Shown here one piece after another: positions 30,541 to 44,400 of a stretch of 64,000 bases of DNA (within the stretch, counting starts at the first letter, position 1; each line of letters starts with the position of its first letter). The DNA lies in NCBI GenBank assembly GCA_036571765.1, contig BROE01000017.1, positions 9,295,731 through 9,359,730 of the forward strand, written 5' to 3'. The position numbers were made by a program, and so were the translations under genes. The notes below the pieces were generated by a model. The model was not told where the DNA came from, searched no databases, and saw only the letters and a program-made list of their open reading frames with translations. Origin of the DNA: Plecoglossus altivelis. Its lineage: Eukaryota > Chordata > Actinopteri > Osmeriformes > Plecoglossidae.

Positions 30541-31439
30541 GCCTATCATTTATTTATTTTTTCATTTACAGCATATATATTTCTATAGTATTAAAGTTCA
30601 AGTTACGTATATACCCAGTATATATACCCTTTAACCTACATATATACTACTAATACCTAATATAATCGTAACTTTATTTTCATAGCCCAAAAGCGTCATA
30701 ATAAATAACTAAGCTCTCCTATTATATAACTATAACTATAAACTTATATATAAAACATTCCTATAGTATGTTAGCATTATATATTATACTATAACATATC
30801 TACTATAAGTAATGTTTATATTATATATTTCCATTACAAAAAAACATACAGAATAAACCCCCCTGTATATATAACTCCATAATCCGTCTACTTTATCTAT
30901 CTACATACATCATACACTATACATAACATTACTATACTATTCAATATTATACCTATACTAAATCAGGTCTATAATATACTATACCTGAACCTTCTCACTC
31001 TTGCGACTATCCAGACTCCTGCTGTACAGGTTATGGTGTTTTATCTAGACCAGAGCAAAACGGGTGTTCATAGAGGTTTTAGGATTAGTTTTAAGGTAAC
31101 TCTAACATTATCACTAGGCCTCGTATCGCTCCACTTGTACTATCAGCAACGAGATAAGAGTTGTAACTTCTTTTATCTGATCTGGTTGTCTTACCACAAC
31201 AGGCCTCGTAATGAAGACGAATATGGAAGGTTTAGTATTATTATCAGAGCAGCCAGATCACAGGGCTGATTAACAGCTGATAGGATGGAAACCACAGCGA
31301 AGGTGTTAATGAGAAGACAACATCAGAAGGTTGGGCCATGTCTCAGACACATGATCCTGTGAATCTGAGGGTTTACACAGAAGTGGGCAGTAACCACGAA
31401 AACACAGCACACCCACAGAGACGAGAGAGACGATTCCCA

Positions 31440-31800
31440 CAACACACACATAAGACAACAGAGAGAGAGATCGTAGACACACACACAACGCACAAGCAAC
31501 ACAACACACACACAACAACACACAGACCTGAGAAGATGGGCAGCTATAGTATAAAACACGCCGCACACGCACTCGTACACAACACACGTGCCGACACCGC
31601 AGACACACATCACATGCTCGCTGAAATATAATCAACAAGCGACAACAGGGTCACACAGACACACACTCACGCGCACGCACACACAGACACACACACACAC
31701 ACACAGAGACACACACACACAGAGACACACACACTCACACATGCACACAGACACACCCACACACACACACACACACACACACAGAGACACACACACAAAC
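31440..31800. repeat. CA-rich microsatellites
   Basis: CA runs at 31440-31530 and 31650-31800 with GAGACACACA units. Confidence 0.9.
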
Positions 31801-31929
31801 ACATGGGTTGAGTTGAAAACAAAAAGTGTTAACATTCCTTCATATTGTTGCTGTACAGTGCCACTTCAGGGACACGAGGGTATGTTTACTAAACCAAAGG
31901 ACAGTCTTGGATTGTGATGTCATATGATG

Positions 31930-32020
31930 TTGTTACAGGTGCCCCAGGGGACATTTGAACCTTCCATCTCTTGATCTACAATCACATTCTCTAACCACTA
32001 AGCTGAACCTGGCAGTCATA
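31930..32020 (-). mobile_element. tRNA-derived SINE head fragment
   Basis: On the minus strand, CAGCTTAGTGGTTAGAGAA (A-box region) and GGTTCAAATGTCC (B box) are spaced as in a tRNA promoter. It lies in the pknox2-panx3 spacer. Confidence 0.55.
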
Positions 32021-32695
32021 CTAAAGATCCGGACCACAGAACTAAAAATAAAGAAATCACATAAAAGCAGTTTTACCTCTTTTAATTATTACAATTGATC
32101 TATTGAAACACAATAGTTTATGACAACAATGTGTACAAACAAAATAAAAATATTCCCTATCATCACTTGCTCTGAAAGAACCATTAAAAAAAGCAACAGA
32201 CAAAAGGAACAGAAGAGAGATGAGAAACTTCACAAACGACAAGCAGAAGAAACAATCAATAACATGTTTGTCTTTTTCCTTCAAAGACGTTACGTTAGAA
32301 ACAGACGTTTGTCCGTTTCAGTCAACTGGAACACAAAACCAAGGGCGGAAATAGTTTTCACAGTTTCTTGAAAATCTTTCACTTAAAATAAAGAGAAATT
32401 GCCGCAGAAATGGGACAAAGCTCTTCTCATGCCTCGCTCCGTCTTTTCAAAAGTTCACCGGGTAAAAGACGCTTTACTTCATTTGAAAGCCGACTTGTCC
32501 CTGCGTGCATCTGATCACTCCACTGTAGACAGCGTTGATGTGAGCTTGCCAGGCGTCCAAGTTACTCATATCGTGTTTCATAATTGATCACATTGGCTTA
32601 AGAGAAATACACACTGCCACAGGTTAGACAGTAAGCTCTGCTTCAAACACACCCGCCCAAGCCAGGCGCTCTGGAAAACGTCACGTAATGGCATC

Positions 32696-32701
32696 TTTAT
32701 T
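32696..32701 (-). terminator. pknox2: pknox2 candidate polyadenylation signal
   Basis: AATAAA on the minus strand about 835 bp past the pknox2 stop, in unique AT-rich DNA that looks like 3' UTR. Position only; other signals could be used. Confidence 0.3.
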
Positions 32702-33379
32702 CGAAACGAAAGATACCAACGCCCTGCCAAGCTGGGGAAGAAAGGAATAAATAGGCTTTCCTCACCGTTACACAAACTTCAAACAGAAAAAAAACATAAT
32801 TCATGTGCATATATTCATGTGCTGTCACTGTCTAATCTGGGATTCACTTTTTCGCTGTTGAAAAACTGCCCCCTCCCCCCCCCCACCCCCACCCTCACCC
32901 GCTCCCCCGGAAATCATGCACAAAAAACCCCATCCATTAGGCCATGTTGTGACCAGTCTGAGTTCATGGATATATACCGTCTGTTGTGTTTATAATTCTC
33001 CTAAAGAAGCTTTGTGCTTTTATGGAGTTCACCTGAGAACCACCTCATGTTGTGATGTTGCAAACACGCCCTAGATGATGCCAGTAGAGGAAGACACACG
33101 AGTTCCAGGCGCTACAACCACACAGGTTAGCAACAAAAAAAATAATACAATCTTTTTTTGTTTTGTTTTTGTCTTCAACGCGTATATATATATACCTTAT
33201 ACCTTCATTGTCACAGTCATGAGTTGTCCGTTTTGGCAACAATAACGAAAAGAATGCACAACCTTCTAGTCTAGGACGTGTTCTCAGAGCTCCAACTAAC
33301 GGCTCCATCGAGGAGTCTCTCAGAGTCTTGAGATTATAAACATGTAGAAAACAAAACAATGCCCATCGATGTGTTAGTG

Positions 33380-33455
33380 GCCAGTTGTTGCTGAATCTGA
33401 TTGGGCCAGTTGTTGCTGAATCTGATTGGGCCAGTTGTTGCTGAATCTGATTGGG
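33380..33455. repeat. 25-bp tandem repeat, three copies
   Basis: CCAGTTGTTGCTGAATCTGA plus TTGGG, three exact copies just past the pknox2 stop. Confidence 0.95.
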
Positions 33456-33534
33456 CGTGTGCCAGGGTCATAAGAGACTAGCTTCTCCATCTCTTCTTCT
33501 TTGTTCCTCAAGTCTTCCTCTCCTGCTCCTCCTC

Positions 33535-33806
33535 TTACTCCAGTCCCTCTCTCTGATCCATGGTCAGATCTCTCCTCCCACCTCCTCCAGCAGACAGTTG
33601 TCTCCCCCCCTGACTGTCATCCTCATCGTCCTCCTCTTCTTCCTCTTCCTCCTCTTCCTCCATCCCTTCCTCCTCTTCCTCCTCTTCTTCCTCCTCTTCC
33701 TCCGTACCATCCATGGAGTCTTCTGTTCCAGCCAGCATGGCCTGCTGCATGGCCAGGGTGGCTGAGTCTGAGGACAGGGGCTGGAGGCCGTCCATGTTCA
33801 AGGAGT
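33535..33806 (-). CDS. pknox2: pknox2 last coding exon, acidic C-terminus
   Basis: Codes DSLNMDGLQPLSSDSATLAM, QQAMLAGTEDSMDGTEE, long Glu runs and the end DLTMDQREGLE, with the stop at 33537-33535. Human PKNOX2 ends similarly (acidic, then SDSLE). The Gly/Arg-rich stretch before the end is longer than in human. Confidence 0.93.
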
Positions 33807-36800
33807 CTGCAGTGAAACAGGAGACGGTAAGTTCAGCTGGGACAGGTACACGCACACACACACACACACGCACACACACACACGCACACGCACACACAGT
33901 CACACATACACACACACACACAGTCATCCACACACACACACACACAGGTGCGCACACACACACACACACGCGCGCGCACACACACACACACGCAGGTGCG
34001 CAAACACACACAGGTGTGACAGAGGAGCTCGTACTGTCAGAGTGGCCACCTGCGAGGGCCCCGTGGGTCTGGAGCACCCCCGCCACGATGGAGTCGGGCC
34101 AGAAGCGCTGGGTGGGCCGGTGCTGAGACTTCATCTTCTTGGCCTTGGGAGCAGGGTCGGGGTTACTGGCATCTAGCATGGGCTGAAGAATACGCCTGCG
34201 GGCATTGATAAACCTGGGGGGAGGAGGGAGGGAGGGAGGAGAAGAGGAGGGAGGGAAGGAGGGAGGATGATTAGAGAAGAGGAAGGAGAGAGGGAGGGAG
34301 GGAAAGAGGGAAGAGGATTAGAGAAGAGGAGGGGGGTAGGGAAGAGAAGAGGAGTAGAGAAGAGGAAGGAGAGAGGGAGGGAGGAGTAGAGAAGAGGAGG
34401 ATGGGAGGAAGGGACAGGGAGGAAAAAGGAAAGAGAGAGGAGAGGAGAAAGAGAAGGAAAGAGAGAGAAGAAAAGAGAGTGAGAAAAGGGGGAATTTGCG
34501 AGTAAAAATATTGTGAATGACTGAAAATGTGCAAGTAGTCCTTCCTTGCGTTAGCCTTGTTAATCCAGCAGGGGGCGATCAAGTGCTGTAAACATGACAC
34601 ACCTTCTCTAGTCTGCAACCCGATACAGCTCCAGAAACAATCCACGTGGTCTTACCAGTTGTTCACCTGTAGCAAGGTGAGATTAGTCTGTCCTGCAATC
34701 TGTCTTTTCTCGTCCTCTGTGGGGTAGGGATGCTGTTGAAAACAAAATGTAGAATTCAAGTAAACATATTTAATGTATTTAAATACGGATGTTTTCCTCT
34801 AATGTCCAGACTTTGAGGCCCAGTGAAAATCATATTAAGATTCCTTTCCTTGTAACTTTGACTTTAACCTCTGACTTAACCTCTTGACGTTTCCCTTATT
34901 TGACCTTTCACCTTTCTAAGCTCTAAGGTGGTAAGCTACCAGACTTTCTGACTTTCTAACTCTGCTCCTGTGTCCTGCATCTGTGCTGTCTCAAGCAACA
35001 CACTGTTTCAGACACACTTTGTACCATGTACTCTAGATGTTCCTCCTCTATTCTCCAAAAGCTCCGGTTGCTCTCCCTCTCTCTCTGCTTTTCCTCTCCC
35101 GGTTCCTCTCTCTCTCTGGCCCTCCCTCTTCCTTTCTCTCTGCCACTCTCTCTCTCTCTCCATCCCTGTCTCTCTCTTCCTATACATATGTATCCTCCTT
35201 TCTCCAACCATCCATATGTATAGTTTTTTTTCTCTCTCGTTCTCTCTCTATTACCATGTGTCACTCTCTCTTCCTCTCTTCTCTCCTCTCTCTCTCTGTC
35301 CCTCTCTCTTCCTTCTCTCTGCCTCCTGTTCTCTCGCCACTTTCTCTCTGCCTCCCTCCTCCCTGTCTCCCCCTCTCTCTTTCCTTCCTCTCCTCTCCCT
35401 CGGACTTCCTCTCTCCTGCCGTCCGCGCCGCGCTCTCTCTCTCTCTGCCTCCACCCTATCTCCACCGGCTCTCACCTTCTACCCTCCTCATGCTCCCTAN
35501 NNNNNNNNNAACTTTGACTTTAACCTCTGACTTAACCTCTTGACGTTTCCCTTATTTGACCTTTCACCTTTCTAAGCTCTAAGGTGGTAAGCTACCAGAC
35601 TTTCTGACTTTCTAACTCTGCTCCTGTGTCCTGCATCTGTGCTGTCTCAAGCAACACACTGTTTCAGACACACTTTGTACCAGACTAGTGTTCCTCCAGC
35701 TCCGAGTTCTCTCCCCCCCTCTCTCTCTTCCTCTCCCTGTGCCTCTCTCTCTGCCCCCTCCCTCTTCCTTTCTCTCTGCCACTCTCTCTCTGCCCCCCCC
35801 TCTCTCTATCTACCCCCTCTCTCTTCTTCTCTCTGCCACTCTCTTTCACTCTGGCTCCCTCTCTCTATCCACTCCCTCTCTCTTCCTCTCTCTCTGTCCC
35901 TCCTCTCTCTTCCTCTCTCTGCCCCTCACTGTCTCTGCCACTCTCTCTCTCTGCCCCTCTCTCTCTCTGCCCCTCTCTCTCTCTGCCCCTCCACCCTCAT
36001 CTCCCACCCTCCCTCCCTTTACCTCTCCCCTCATCTCCCTCCCTCCCTCCCTCCCTTTACCTCCCTCCCTCCCTCCCCTCCCCCTCACCATAAGGTGCTG
36101 GAAGAGCCATGACCTCATGATGTTGGTGGCATGTTTGGGCAGAACTCCTCTCTTGTTCTTGGACTTCTTGTCGTCCCCATCCAGCAGCGAGGCCAGGTCC
36201 AGGTTCACCTGCGGACGCCACAGAACAGGGGAGCTTGATGCCCTTGTTGCTAGGGTGCCGGTTGTCAGGGACAAACGCCAATTACTGTCTTTGCCTCCTA
36301 CCCCCTCCCCCCCCTCTCTCATTCTCTTGCCATCTCTCTCTATCTCTCTCTCTCTCTCATTCTCTTGCTGTCTCTCTCCCTTCTCTCTCTCTCTCTCTCT
36401 CTCTCATTCTCTTGCTGTCTCCCTCTCCCTCTCTCTCTCCCTCTCTCTCTCCCTCTCTCTCTCCCTCTCCCTCTCCCTCTCTCTCCCTCTCTCTCTCTCT
36501 CGCAAGGACAGAAACACCTCCTCGGCCGTCGCTATAGCAACTCGTACTCAGTAATGACACTTAAAAGATGCATTGCTGAATGCACATGTTGCAACGGCCA
36601 GCACGTTTCCAAATACAACCTGCTGTGACATTGGTAGGAAGAAGGCTGTGTTCCCAAACCGTGTCGTATGTTTGGCTGTGTGACACAAACAGGAAGGAAC
36701 TATTCTGTCATCCTGATTCTGACAGGTGTTGGTGTGAAGAGGCCTTCAGCCACCGTGAGCCAGCAAGGCTTCGTCTCGGCACGAGGCTTTTACAAACACC

Positions 36801-37686
36801 TCCACTCTTTCTTCAACAGTCAGATGGTTTAGCGTTCTACGACAGTATAGATTCCTGATGATGTTTTGGTTAGAAAATAAAACATGCTGGATTTGACAAG
36901 TTAGCATAAATGCTACACAATTTAAATGCTAATAATCTGCAGTCGATGTTAAATGATCAGATGAAATCTGTGGTCAGTAAATTCTCCCTAATTCTTTTAG
37001 TTCCACATTGAAGCAAAACCCTTTCTGAGTCTCAGTAGTAAGCAGTATTTAAAAATACGGATCTTCTTTCATATTTAACAATCCATTTGCAACGGCTAAA
37101 ACCCTACAGAGGAAGGGTATGAAATTTTCATGCAGATCGTGCATAAATAGCCAGAAAAAAACACATGAATAAGCAAACATAAAACGTTAACTTGTACCCA
37201 AAAAAAAAACAACACAAAAAGGAATTTAATTACGTGTCATTGGAAAAATAGAAGGTTCATGAAGAATCTCTCCTTCTCTCTCTCCCAACTCTCTCTCTCT
37301 CTCTCTCTCTTCCAACTCTGTCTCTCTCCAAACTCTCTGTCTCATTGTCTCTCTCTCTTCCAACTCTCTGTGTCTCTCTTGGTCTCTCTCTCTCCCCCAA
37401 CTCTCTGTGTCTCACTGTCTCTTGCTCTCTCTCCCAACTCTCTGTGTCTCTCTTGGTCTCTCTCTCTCCCCCAACTCTCTGTGTCTCACTGTCTCTTGCT
37501 CTCCCCCCCAACTCTCCGTGTCTCTCTTTCTCCCAAATCACTGTGTCTCAATGTCTCTCTCTCCAAACTCTGTGTCTCACTGTCTCTCGCTCTCTCCCAA
37601 CTCTCTGTCTCTTTCTTTTCCAACTCTGTCTCAATTCTCAAAATCTCGCTCCCTCGTGTCTCTCTGTGTCTCTCTGTGTGTATGCC

Positions 37687-37717
<31 letters not shown>

Positions 37718-38460
37718 CCAACTCTGTGTCTCTCTCTCTCCCAACTCTATGTCTCACTGTCTCTCTCTCGACTGGGTCTCGGTCTCTCTCTCTCTCTCTC
37801 CCAACTCTCTGTCTCTCTTTTCCAACACTGTCTCAATTCTCTGAATCTCTCTCTCTCTCTCTCATTTTCTTTCTACACCCCCCTCTCTCTCGCTACACCC
37901 CTCTCTCTCCCTATCTGTCTCTCTATACCCCTCTCTCTCTCTCTCTCCCACCCCTTCTCTCGCTCATCCTTTAACATCCAAACTCTCTCTTCCCAAAATC
38001 AGACGAGACGAAAACAAGCTTGTTACAGTTGCAGTAGGGGTGTCGCATGGAAAGCCCTCCCTCTCTCCCCTCGGCTCTGGGAATGCGTGTTCCCGGAGAG
38101 AGGAGGCTTGGAATTAATTGGCGGCACCAGGCCGAGGTATGGTTCCTGTGGTGTCATTACCGGGAGCGTGTCAGTGATGTGGCTAGGGGGCTGAGCTGAA
38201 GTCCCTGCCCACATGTAGCGCCACACCTCAGCCTGCTCTGGGAGCCTCGCCTGCACTGCTGCTGTCTGTCAAACACACAGTCACCCTGCTCAGCCTGGCC
38301 CCAGGGGGCCCCGGGACAGAGGCCACACAGTCACCTAGCGGGTCTGAGGCAGGAGCCAGAGAGGGAGGGAAACAGAGAAACAGACAAGAGGCAGAAAGAG
38401 AGAGGGGGACAGATAGAGAAAGAGGGCAGAAAGAGAGAGAGGGGGCAGATAGAGACAGAG

Positions 38461-38495
<35 letters not shown>

Positions 38496-41400
38496 AAGAG
38501 GGAGAGAGACAGAAGGGGCAGAGAGAGAAAAAGAGAAAGAAAGAGAGAGAGAGAGAGAGAGAGGCAGATAGAGAAAAGAAGGGAGGGAGACAGAGGATGG
38601 GCAGAGAGAGAGAGAGCAGGCAGAGAGAGGGGGAGAGGGAGAAAGAGAGAGAGGGAGGGAGAGAGAAAGAGAGGGCAGAGAGAGAGAAAGAAAGAGAGAG
38701 GCAGATAGAGAAAAGAAGGGAGGGAGACAGAGGATAGGCAGAGAGAGAGAGCAGGCAGAGAGAGAGAGGGAGAGAGAGAAAGAGAGAGAGTGGGCAGAGA
38801 GAGAGAGGGAGAGAGAGAAAGAGAGAGAGTGGGCAGAGAGAAAGAGAGATAGATAGAGGGGAGTGGAGCCCTAAGCGGTCTCCAGCCTCACCTGGGCGTT
38901 CTGGATCTGGATGGTTCCCTGGGGCAACGCCTGGGTTAACACCTGCCCTTGCGACGTCACCATGGCAACCGGCTGGTACAAGGTCCCTCCTGAAGGGATA
39001 ATTTGCGGTCGTGAGTCGTGATTGGCTGAACCTCGTCGCTTCTCTCCTCTCTGAAAACTCCCTTTACCCTCCCACTGCACCCCTCTGCCATGGCAGCAAG
39101 AACCACAACCGTACAAAACAGCTCAGGAATAACAACAGCTTAGGAATATGGCTGTTCGCTGAGGAGAAGTTATGTTCTTCCTTGAAACCTGAATCTAGGA
39201 AGAGATTTATTTATTTATTTGCTGCTAATTGGAGCTAATTTCGCTCTTTTAATCGTGGTTTATTTCCTCTCTTTTAAATAGGCAGCAACCATGTGCGAAT
39301 CATATAGGAAAGCTTGGAAAGCGACTTGATTATTCTAGAGAGGAGAGAGCCGGCAGTTTTTGTTCTAGGGACGACGGCTGGTGGAGAACAGAGGGGGTGG
39401 CATGAGCATCTCTGAGGCTAGCCACTTGTACCTTTACACAACAAGACAGCGATGTGCTGTTAGAGCGTGTGCTGATTTGATTGCGCCTCACGAAGCTAGG
39501 AGTGACGAGATAACACCTGGCAGACATGAGATGCGCCGCGAATAGGGAAAGTGCACCGCTCATGCGACGAGACCGGCTTATACGCGTGCAGTCATCTAAC
39601 AGCTAAGAAACCAGTCTCAGACGAGACGCTCAAGTCTAACACCCTGAAGCTTAACGAGGAGGCGAGTCAATAGCGACCGAATTTAGAGATTGTTGTTGCC
39701 ACATTGTGCGAACGCGCGAGTGAGAGCGAGCGCTGCCACCATGGAGCACGCACCTAGGAGTGGCGGCATGGCGATCCGTACATCAAAGGCAGAATCCCTA
39801 TAAGGGCATGACGTTGCTCTGCTGCAGGCCCCCTGCTGGGACCACGATGCCCGAGGGGGCGGAGCCTGAGACGGACGTCAGCGAGGGGGAGGAGGTCTGA
39901 AGAAGCTCCTATTGGAGGATATGGAGGAGGAGAGGGGGGAGGGCTAGGGTATGTAAAGCCTACATAGTGCGTGTGGATGCGGTGTAGCATGGTGGTTGGG
40001 AGGACAATGTCATAGGCAATGTGTGTGGGAGTGTAGCAGGTGTGTGTTGTGAGTGTAGCAATAGAGTGTGTGTGTTGGAGGGTGTTACAGTGTGTGTGTG
40101 CGTGCGAGACCGCCACTCTCCCGTGTGTGTGTGTGGAGGTGTAGCATGTGTGTGTGTGTGTGTAGGCGTGAGTGTGTGTGGAGACCCGATAGCAACCGTG
40201 GATGTCTGTGTCGGATGTGTGTAGCAGTGTGTGTCTGTGGAGGCTGTGTAGCATGTGGATCCCTGAAACCCCGATGTGTGCACCCGACGGAGCGGCACCT
40301 CATACACCGCATTCCATGATAGTAATGGGGCAGGCACACGGGATCCGATGATTTCTGCAACTCAATACTAACCGGATATATTAGTGTGTGGCAGAGGTCC
40401 GTGAGCAGTGGCCGCGGAGAAAAGTGAACTACGTGCTAGATGTGCTGTGGATAACCCAGCACCAATGAGGTGTGTGTGCATCGTCTGCAGGTTGTAGCAT
40501 GTGTGTGTGTGTGGAGGTGTAGCATGTGTGTGAATAGATGAGGGTAGCAGGATCGTGGTGTGGTGGATCTGGTAGCAGATGTCGTGCGAGGTGTGATGGA
40601 GGATGTAGCATGCGTCGGAAAGCACCGACAGCCGAGTAAGGCGTACCAAGGGTGTACCGGCGCGGGAGCAGCGGCACCAGTGTGTGTGAGTGAAGCATGG
40701 TTGTGTGTGGAGGTGTAGCGGTGGGACTGTAGTGTGGAGTTACCAGTCTGTAGTGCTGTGTTGTGTGTGCGAGGCGCCTCTAAGCATGCTGGTGGTGTTG
40801 GAAGAGTTGATATTGCGCTGTGTGTGCTGTCTGGAGAGTGTTGTAGCTCTGAGCATGTGTATTAGCTGTGTAGTGGTTGGAAGCTCGTGGTGGCTTTAGC
40901 ATGGTGTGTAGTGTGACGGTCTGCTAGCATGTGTGTGGTGGAGGTCTGTAGCAACGTGTGCAGCCCTGTGTGTGTGTGGATGTGTGTTGTAGCAGTGTAG
41001 TGTGAGGACGTGGTTTAACATGTGGTTGTGGATGTGTCTAATTGTAGACTGGTGGTTGTGGAGGTTGTAGGCAGTGTATAGATGTGATAGAGTTCGATTT
41101 GTAGCATGTTGTGTGTGTTATTGTAGAGGTGTGAGTCATGAGTGTGTGTCTGTGTGTTTGTGAGGGTTCACTTGTGTCGGGCATATAGTAGGTGTGTGGA
41201 TAGTGTATGAGGTAGGCATGGGTGTGGCTGGAGTTGTGAACATGTGATGTGTGGGTTGTGAGGCTAAGCAGGATTAAAGCCGTGTTTATGGTCTCGTTCA
41301 CCGGTATTGATTGTGGTTGCTTATGTTGTGTGTGTGTGTGGAGGTTTGGAAAGGGTGAGGGTGTGTGTGTGAATGATGTTTTTTCCGTTTTACTATAAAT

Positions 41401-44400
41401 AATATGGAGTTGTGTTTGCGTGCGTGCGCGCTGTGCTTGTGTGTATGTGTGATTATGTGTGTGTGTTTGTGTGTGGGAGTGGTTCGGTTATTTTGTTTGT
41501 AGCATGTGTGGTGTTGTGTGGAGGTGTAGCATGTCTGTGAGTGGTGGTTTGTGTGTAGTGGGATGGCATGTAGCAGTGTCGTTGTGTGAGGACGGATATG
41601 TGCTTGGAGATGAGTGGGTTGTCGGTGCTCATAGGTACTAGTGTGGCTGGATGTATAGCATGTTGTGTTTGGACGGATGTGCATGTGTGGTGCTTGTGGG
41701 TGTAGCATGTCGGTGGTGTGTTGTGGACGTGGTGTAGCTATGTGTGTTCGGTCAACTCTGGGAGGTTAGACTAATGCTCCGATGGTGCCTGAGGCCCTTC
41801 GCGCTGGACAACCGAGAGGAGCAAGAAAAATGCCGTACTAATTAAGTGGCCGGTTCTGTCATGTGACTGTTGTGTGTGTCGTTCGAGTGTAGCAAAGAAA
41901 GTTTTTATATTGTGGTGTGGAGGTTTTCTTGTCAGATGTGTTTGTGTGTGGTAGGTTGCGCATGTGTGCTGTGTTGTGTTATTGTTTGGCGCGTTGTGTG
42001 TGGAGGGTATGGTAGCTGTGTGGGTGTGGAGGTGGTGTGTGTGCGTGAGGACGGGTTGGCGCATGTGTGTGTGTGCGGTGTGGAGTGAGTGTTGTGTGTG
42101 TGCCTGTGTATGCCTCCCGCCATGGCAGTGTGTGTGTGTGGTTGTTGTGCCTGCGTGTTAGAGCTTGTGTGGTGCTCGGGTAGTTGGTCAGCCATGTCCT
42201 AGACTGCCTGCTCAGGCTTGTAACGACAGTGTACGTGAGGAGAGTTATGGCGCCGCCCAGGGACTCATTACGCAGCAGTCTTGTCAACTGTGCGAATCTC
42301 CTGGGTGTCTTCAGCACAGCGGATGTAATCTATCGTCCTAGTACGATGAAGTCGCTTACACAGCTCGTTTCACTCCTTCTGCACCAAACTTCCAACAGGT
42401 GTGTATCCTCAGTACCATGGATGGCCGTGGACCATTCTGCAGACCACTCCGGAAGGTTTCTTCAATATTTCCAGTAGAGTGATATGCTACTTTAGCACAG
42501 AGTCAGGGTCATCAAGTCCGTCGCATGCTTCCTTAGCTCATGCCCAGTCACTATGTTGCGGCTGTTCTAAAGAGTGAACTACAGGCCTAGTACTGTGAGT
42601 GGGACAACGATGTGAGTACAGTGTGTATCGTTTTACAACATGAGGTCAAGCTGGTTCATGTCTGACTCTCTGACCTGTTTATGAATCGAGTTTAATCAAA
42701 ACTGCGGCGCTGAAATGGTGATGCACCCCGAAAATGATAATGTGGCACTGGTGCACTGGGCCACGCGTCTGCTCCAGGTACGCTATGAGAGAGATTCAGT
42801 CTGCCAGGAAACATCACAGCACTCATTTGATGAGTAGTCATATTGAGCTTGCAGTGGGTCTCTGTAGAGAAGAGGTCCAAAGGCCCTACGTAGAGGAGCG
42901 GGTATGATAACGTGTCCCCGTGCAGCGTTAGACGAGTGGAGGAGTCCGGAGGGAGTAGGGGAGCCATTGCCAGAGCGGATAGATGAGAGATCGGAGGCGG
43001 TAGGGGGGGTAGGTTAGGACGGAGCCTTGAACGTGGGTGGTAAACTGCTCGTCTTTCGCCAGTCGAGCCAGTGAGAGTCCGACCAGGGGGTGAAGAGAGA
43101 GGTCCGGAAGTGGGTAGGGTGGAGAAGGAGACGGAGGGGCGAGGCGGTGGGAGGAGGAGCGGTTGCGGGCTGAGAGAGGTAGGTGCAGCGACCGGAGAGT
43201 TTGTGGGTGAGCGGAGGGGAGGTAGAGCGGTTCGTCGTGATGGTGCAGGAATGGTATGACGCTGTTCCTCTGCAGCAGAGGGAAGAGACCCGCGTGGGTG
43301 AAGGAGAGACGCGCGGAGGCGATAGGGGGAGGTAAGGACCGGGTAGCCTGAGGCGGGAGGGTGTAGAACTTTTGCCGCAGCGAAGGAGGTAGTGGACTGG
43401 GGGTGATGGAGAGTTGAGCATCTGGAGGGGCGATGGGGGTGAGGAGGACCGTGAGCCTTGAGGGGGGTGGAGGTGAGATTTGGTTCGCCGCAGACGTGTA
43501 AGGGAGGTCGAGGGTGAATACTGGCGGGGGAGAGGAGGGCGTGAAGGAGGTAGAAGTGACCGGGGGGAGGGGGGAGGAGGACCGGGCCTGAGGGGGGAGG
43601 AGTAACTGTCCCGCAGCGGAGGAGGAGGACTGGGGGCGACGGAGAGGGACCGGAGGGTGAGTGGGGGGGAGGAACGGCTCTGAGGGGACGTGGGTGTGAG
43701 ATATAATTGCCTTCCCGCAATACTGGAGAGAGTCGACTGGGGCGGAAGAGTTGAAGGGGGAGAGGTAGGAGGACCGCAAGTGAGGGGTAGAGAGTAAACT
43801 AGATAGTCTCCAGCAGGGGGTAGTTAGGAGGCGTGGCAGGGTGAAGGGAGGGGGAGAGGACGCGGCCTGAGGGGTGGGTGTAGAACTGTGTATCCCGCAG
43901 CGTGTGAAGCGAGTTTTGGGACCGGATGAGGGGAGTGAGCGGCGTGAGAGAGGAGAGGACCTGAGGGTGAGGATGGGAGAGGTAGTAACTGCCTACACCG
44001 CAGCGGGAGGCCAGGGTAGGATCCGGAAGGTTGGTATATTAAGGAGGGGATGGAGGAACCGGGCCTGAGGGGGGAGACAGTAAGTGTCCCACACAAGACC
44101 AGGGGGATGGAGAGGAGGGCGAGGATGGGGGGGAGGGGGGAGGAGTAACTGAGTCCGTGCAACGTGGAGAGTGAAGAGGACCGGAAGCCGTGGAGGGGGG
44201 GGGAGGAGACCCCTAGACTGATCAAAAGTTCATGTTAGGTCCGGGCGACTTCAGACCTCTTAGGATCTGGATTAACGACCTTCTCTCCCCCCCCCCCCCC
44301 CCTCACCTCTCTCTCACCTCTCTCCTTCAATCTTTCTTCATTCTGCTCTCTCTCTCTCTCTTACAAATCTCTCAATTTCCCTCTCTCTTTCTCTCTCTCC

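Larger units (their letters stand above)
31800..33380 (-). other. Unique AT-rich DNA, probable pknox2 3' UTR and downstream flank
   Basis: No exon recognised. It has the texture of a vertebrate 3' UTR, with a poly-C and CCCACCC patch near 32.87 kb and a SINE piece near 31.93 kb. Confidence 0.4.
35045..36088. repeat. CT-rich repeats around the gap
   Basis: CTCTCTGCC and CCCTCTCTCTTCC units on both sides of the N run (35045-35499 and 35700-36088), ending at the pknox2 exon donor at 36088. Confidence 0.92.

Noticed and set aside
42692..43779. Minus-strand frames of 283-342 codons rich in Pro and Ser
   Set aside because: They cross the degenerate purine-rich repeat in the error-prone block. No domain is recognisable and the neighbouring true exon is corrupted.
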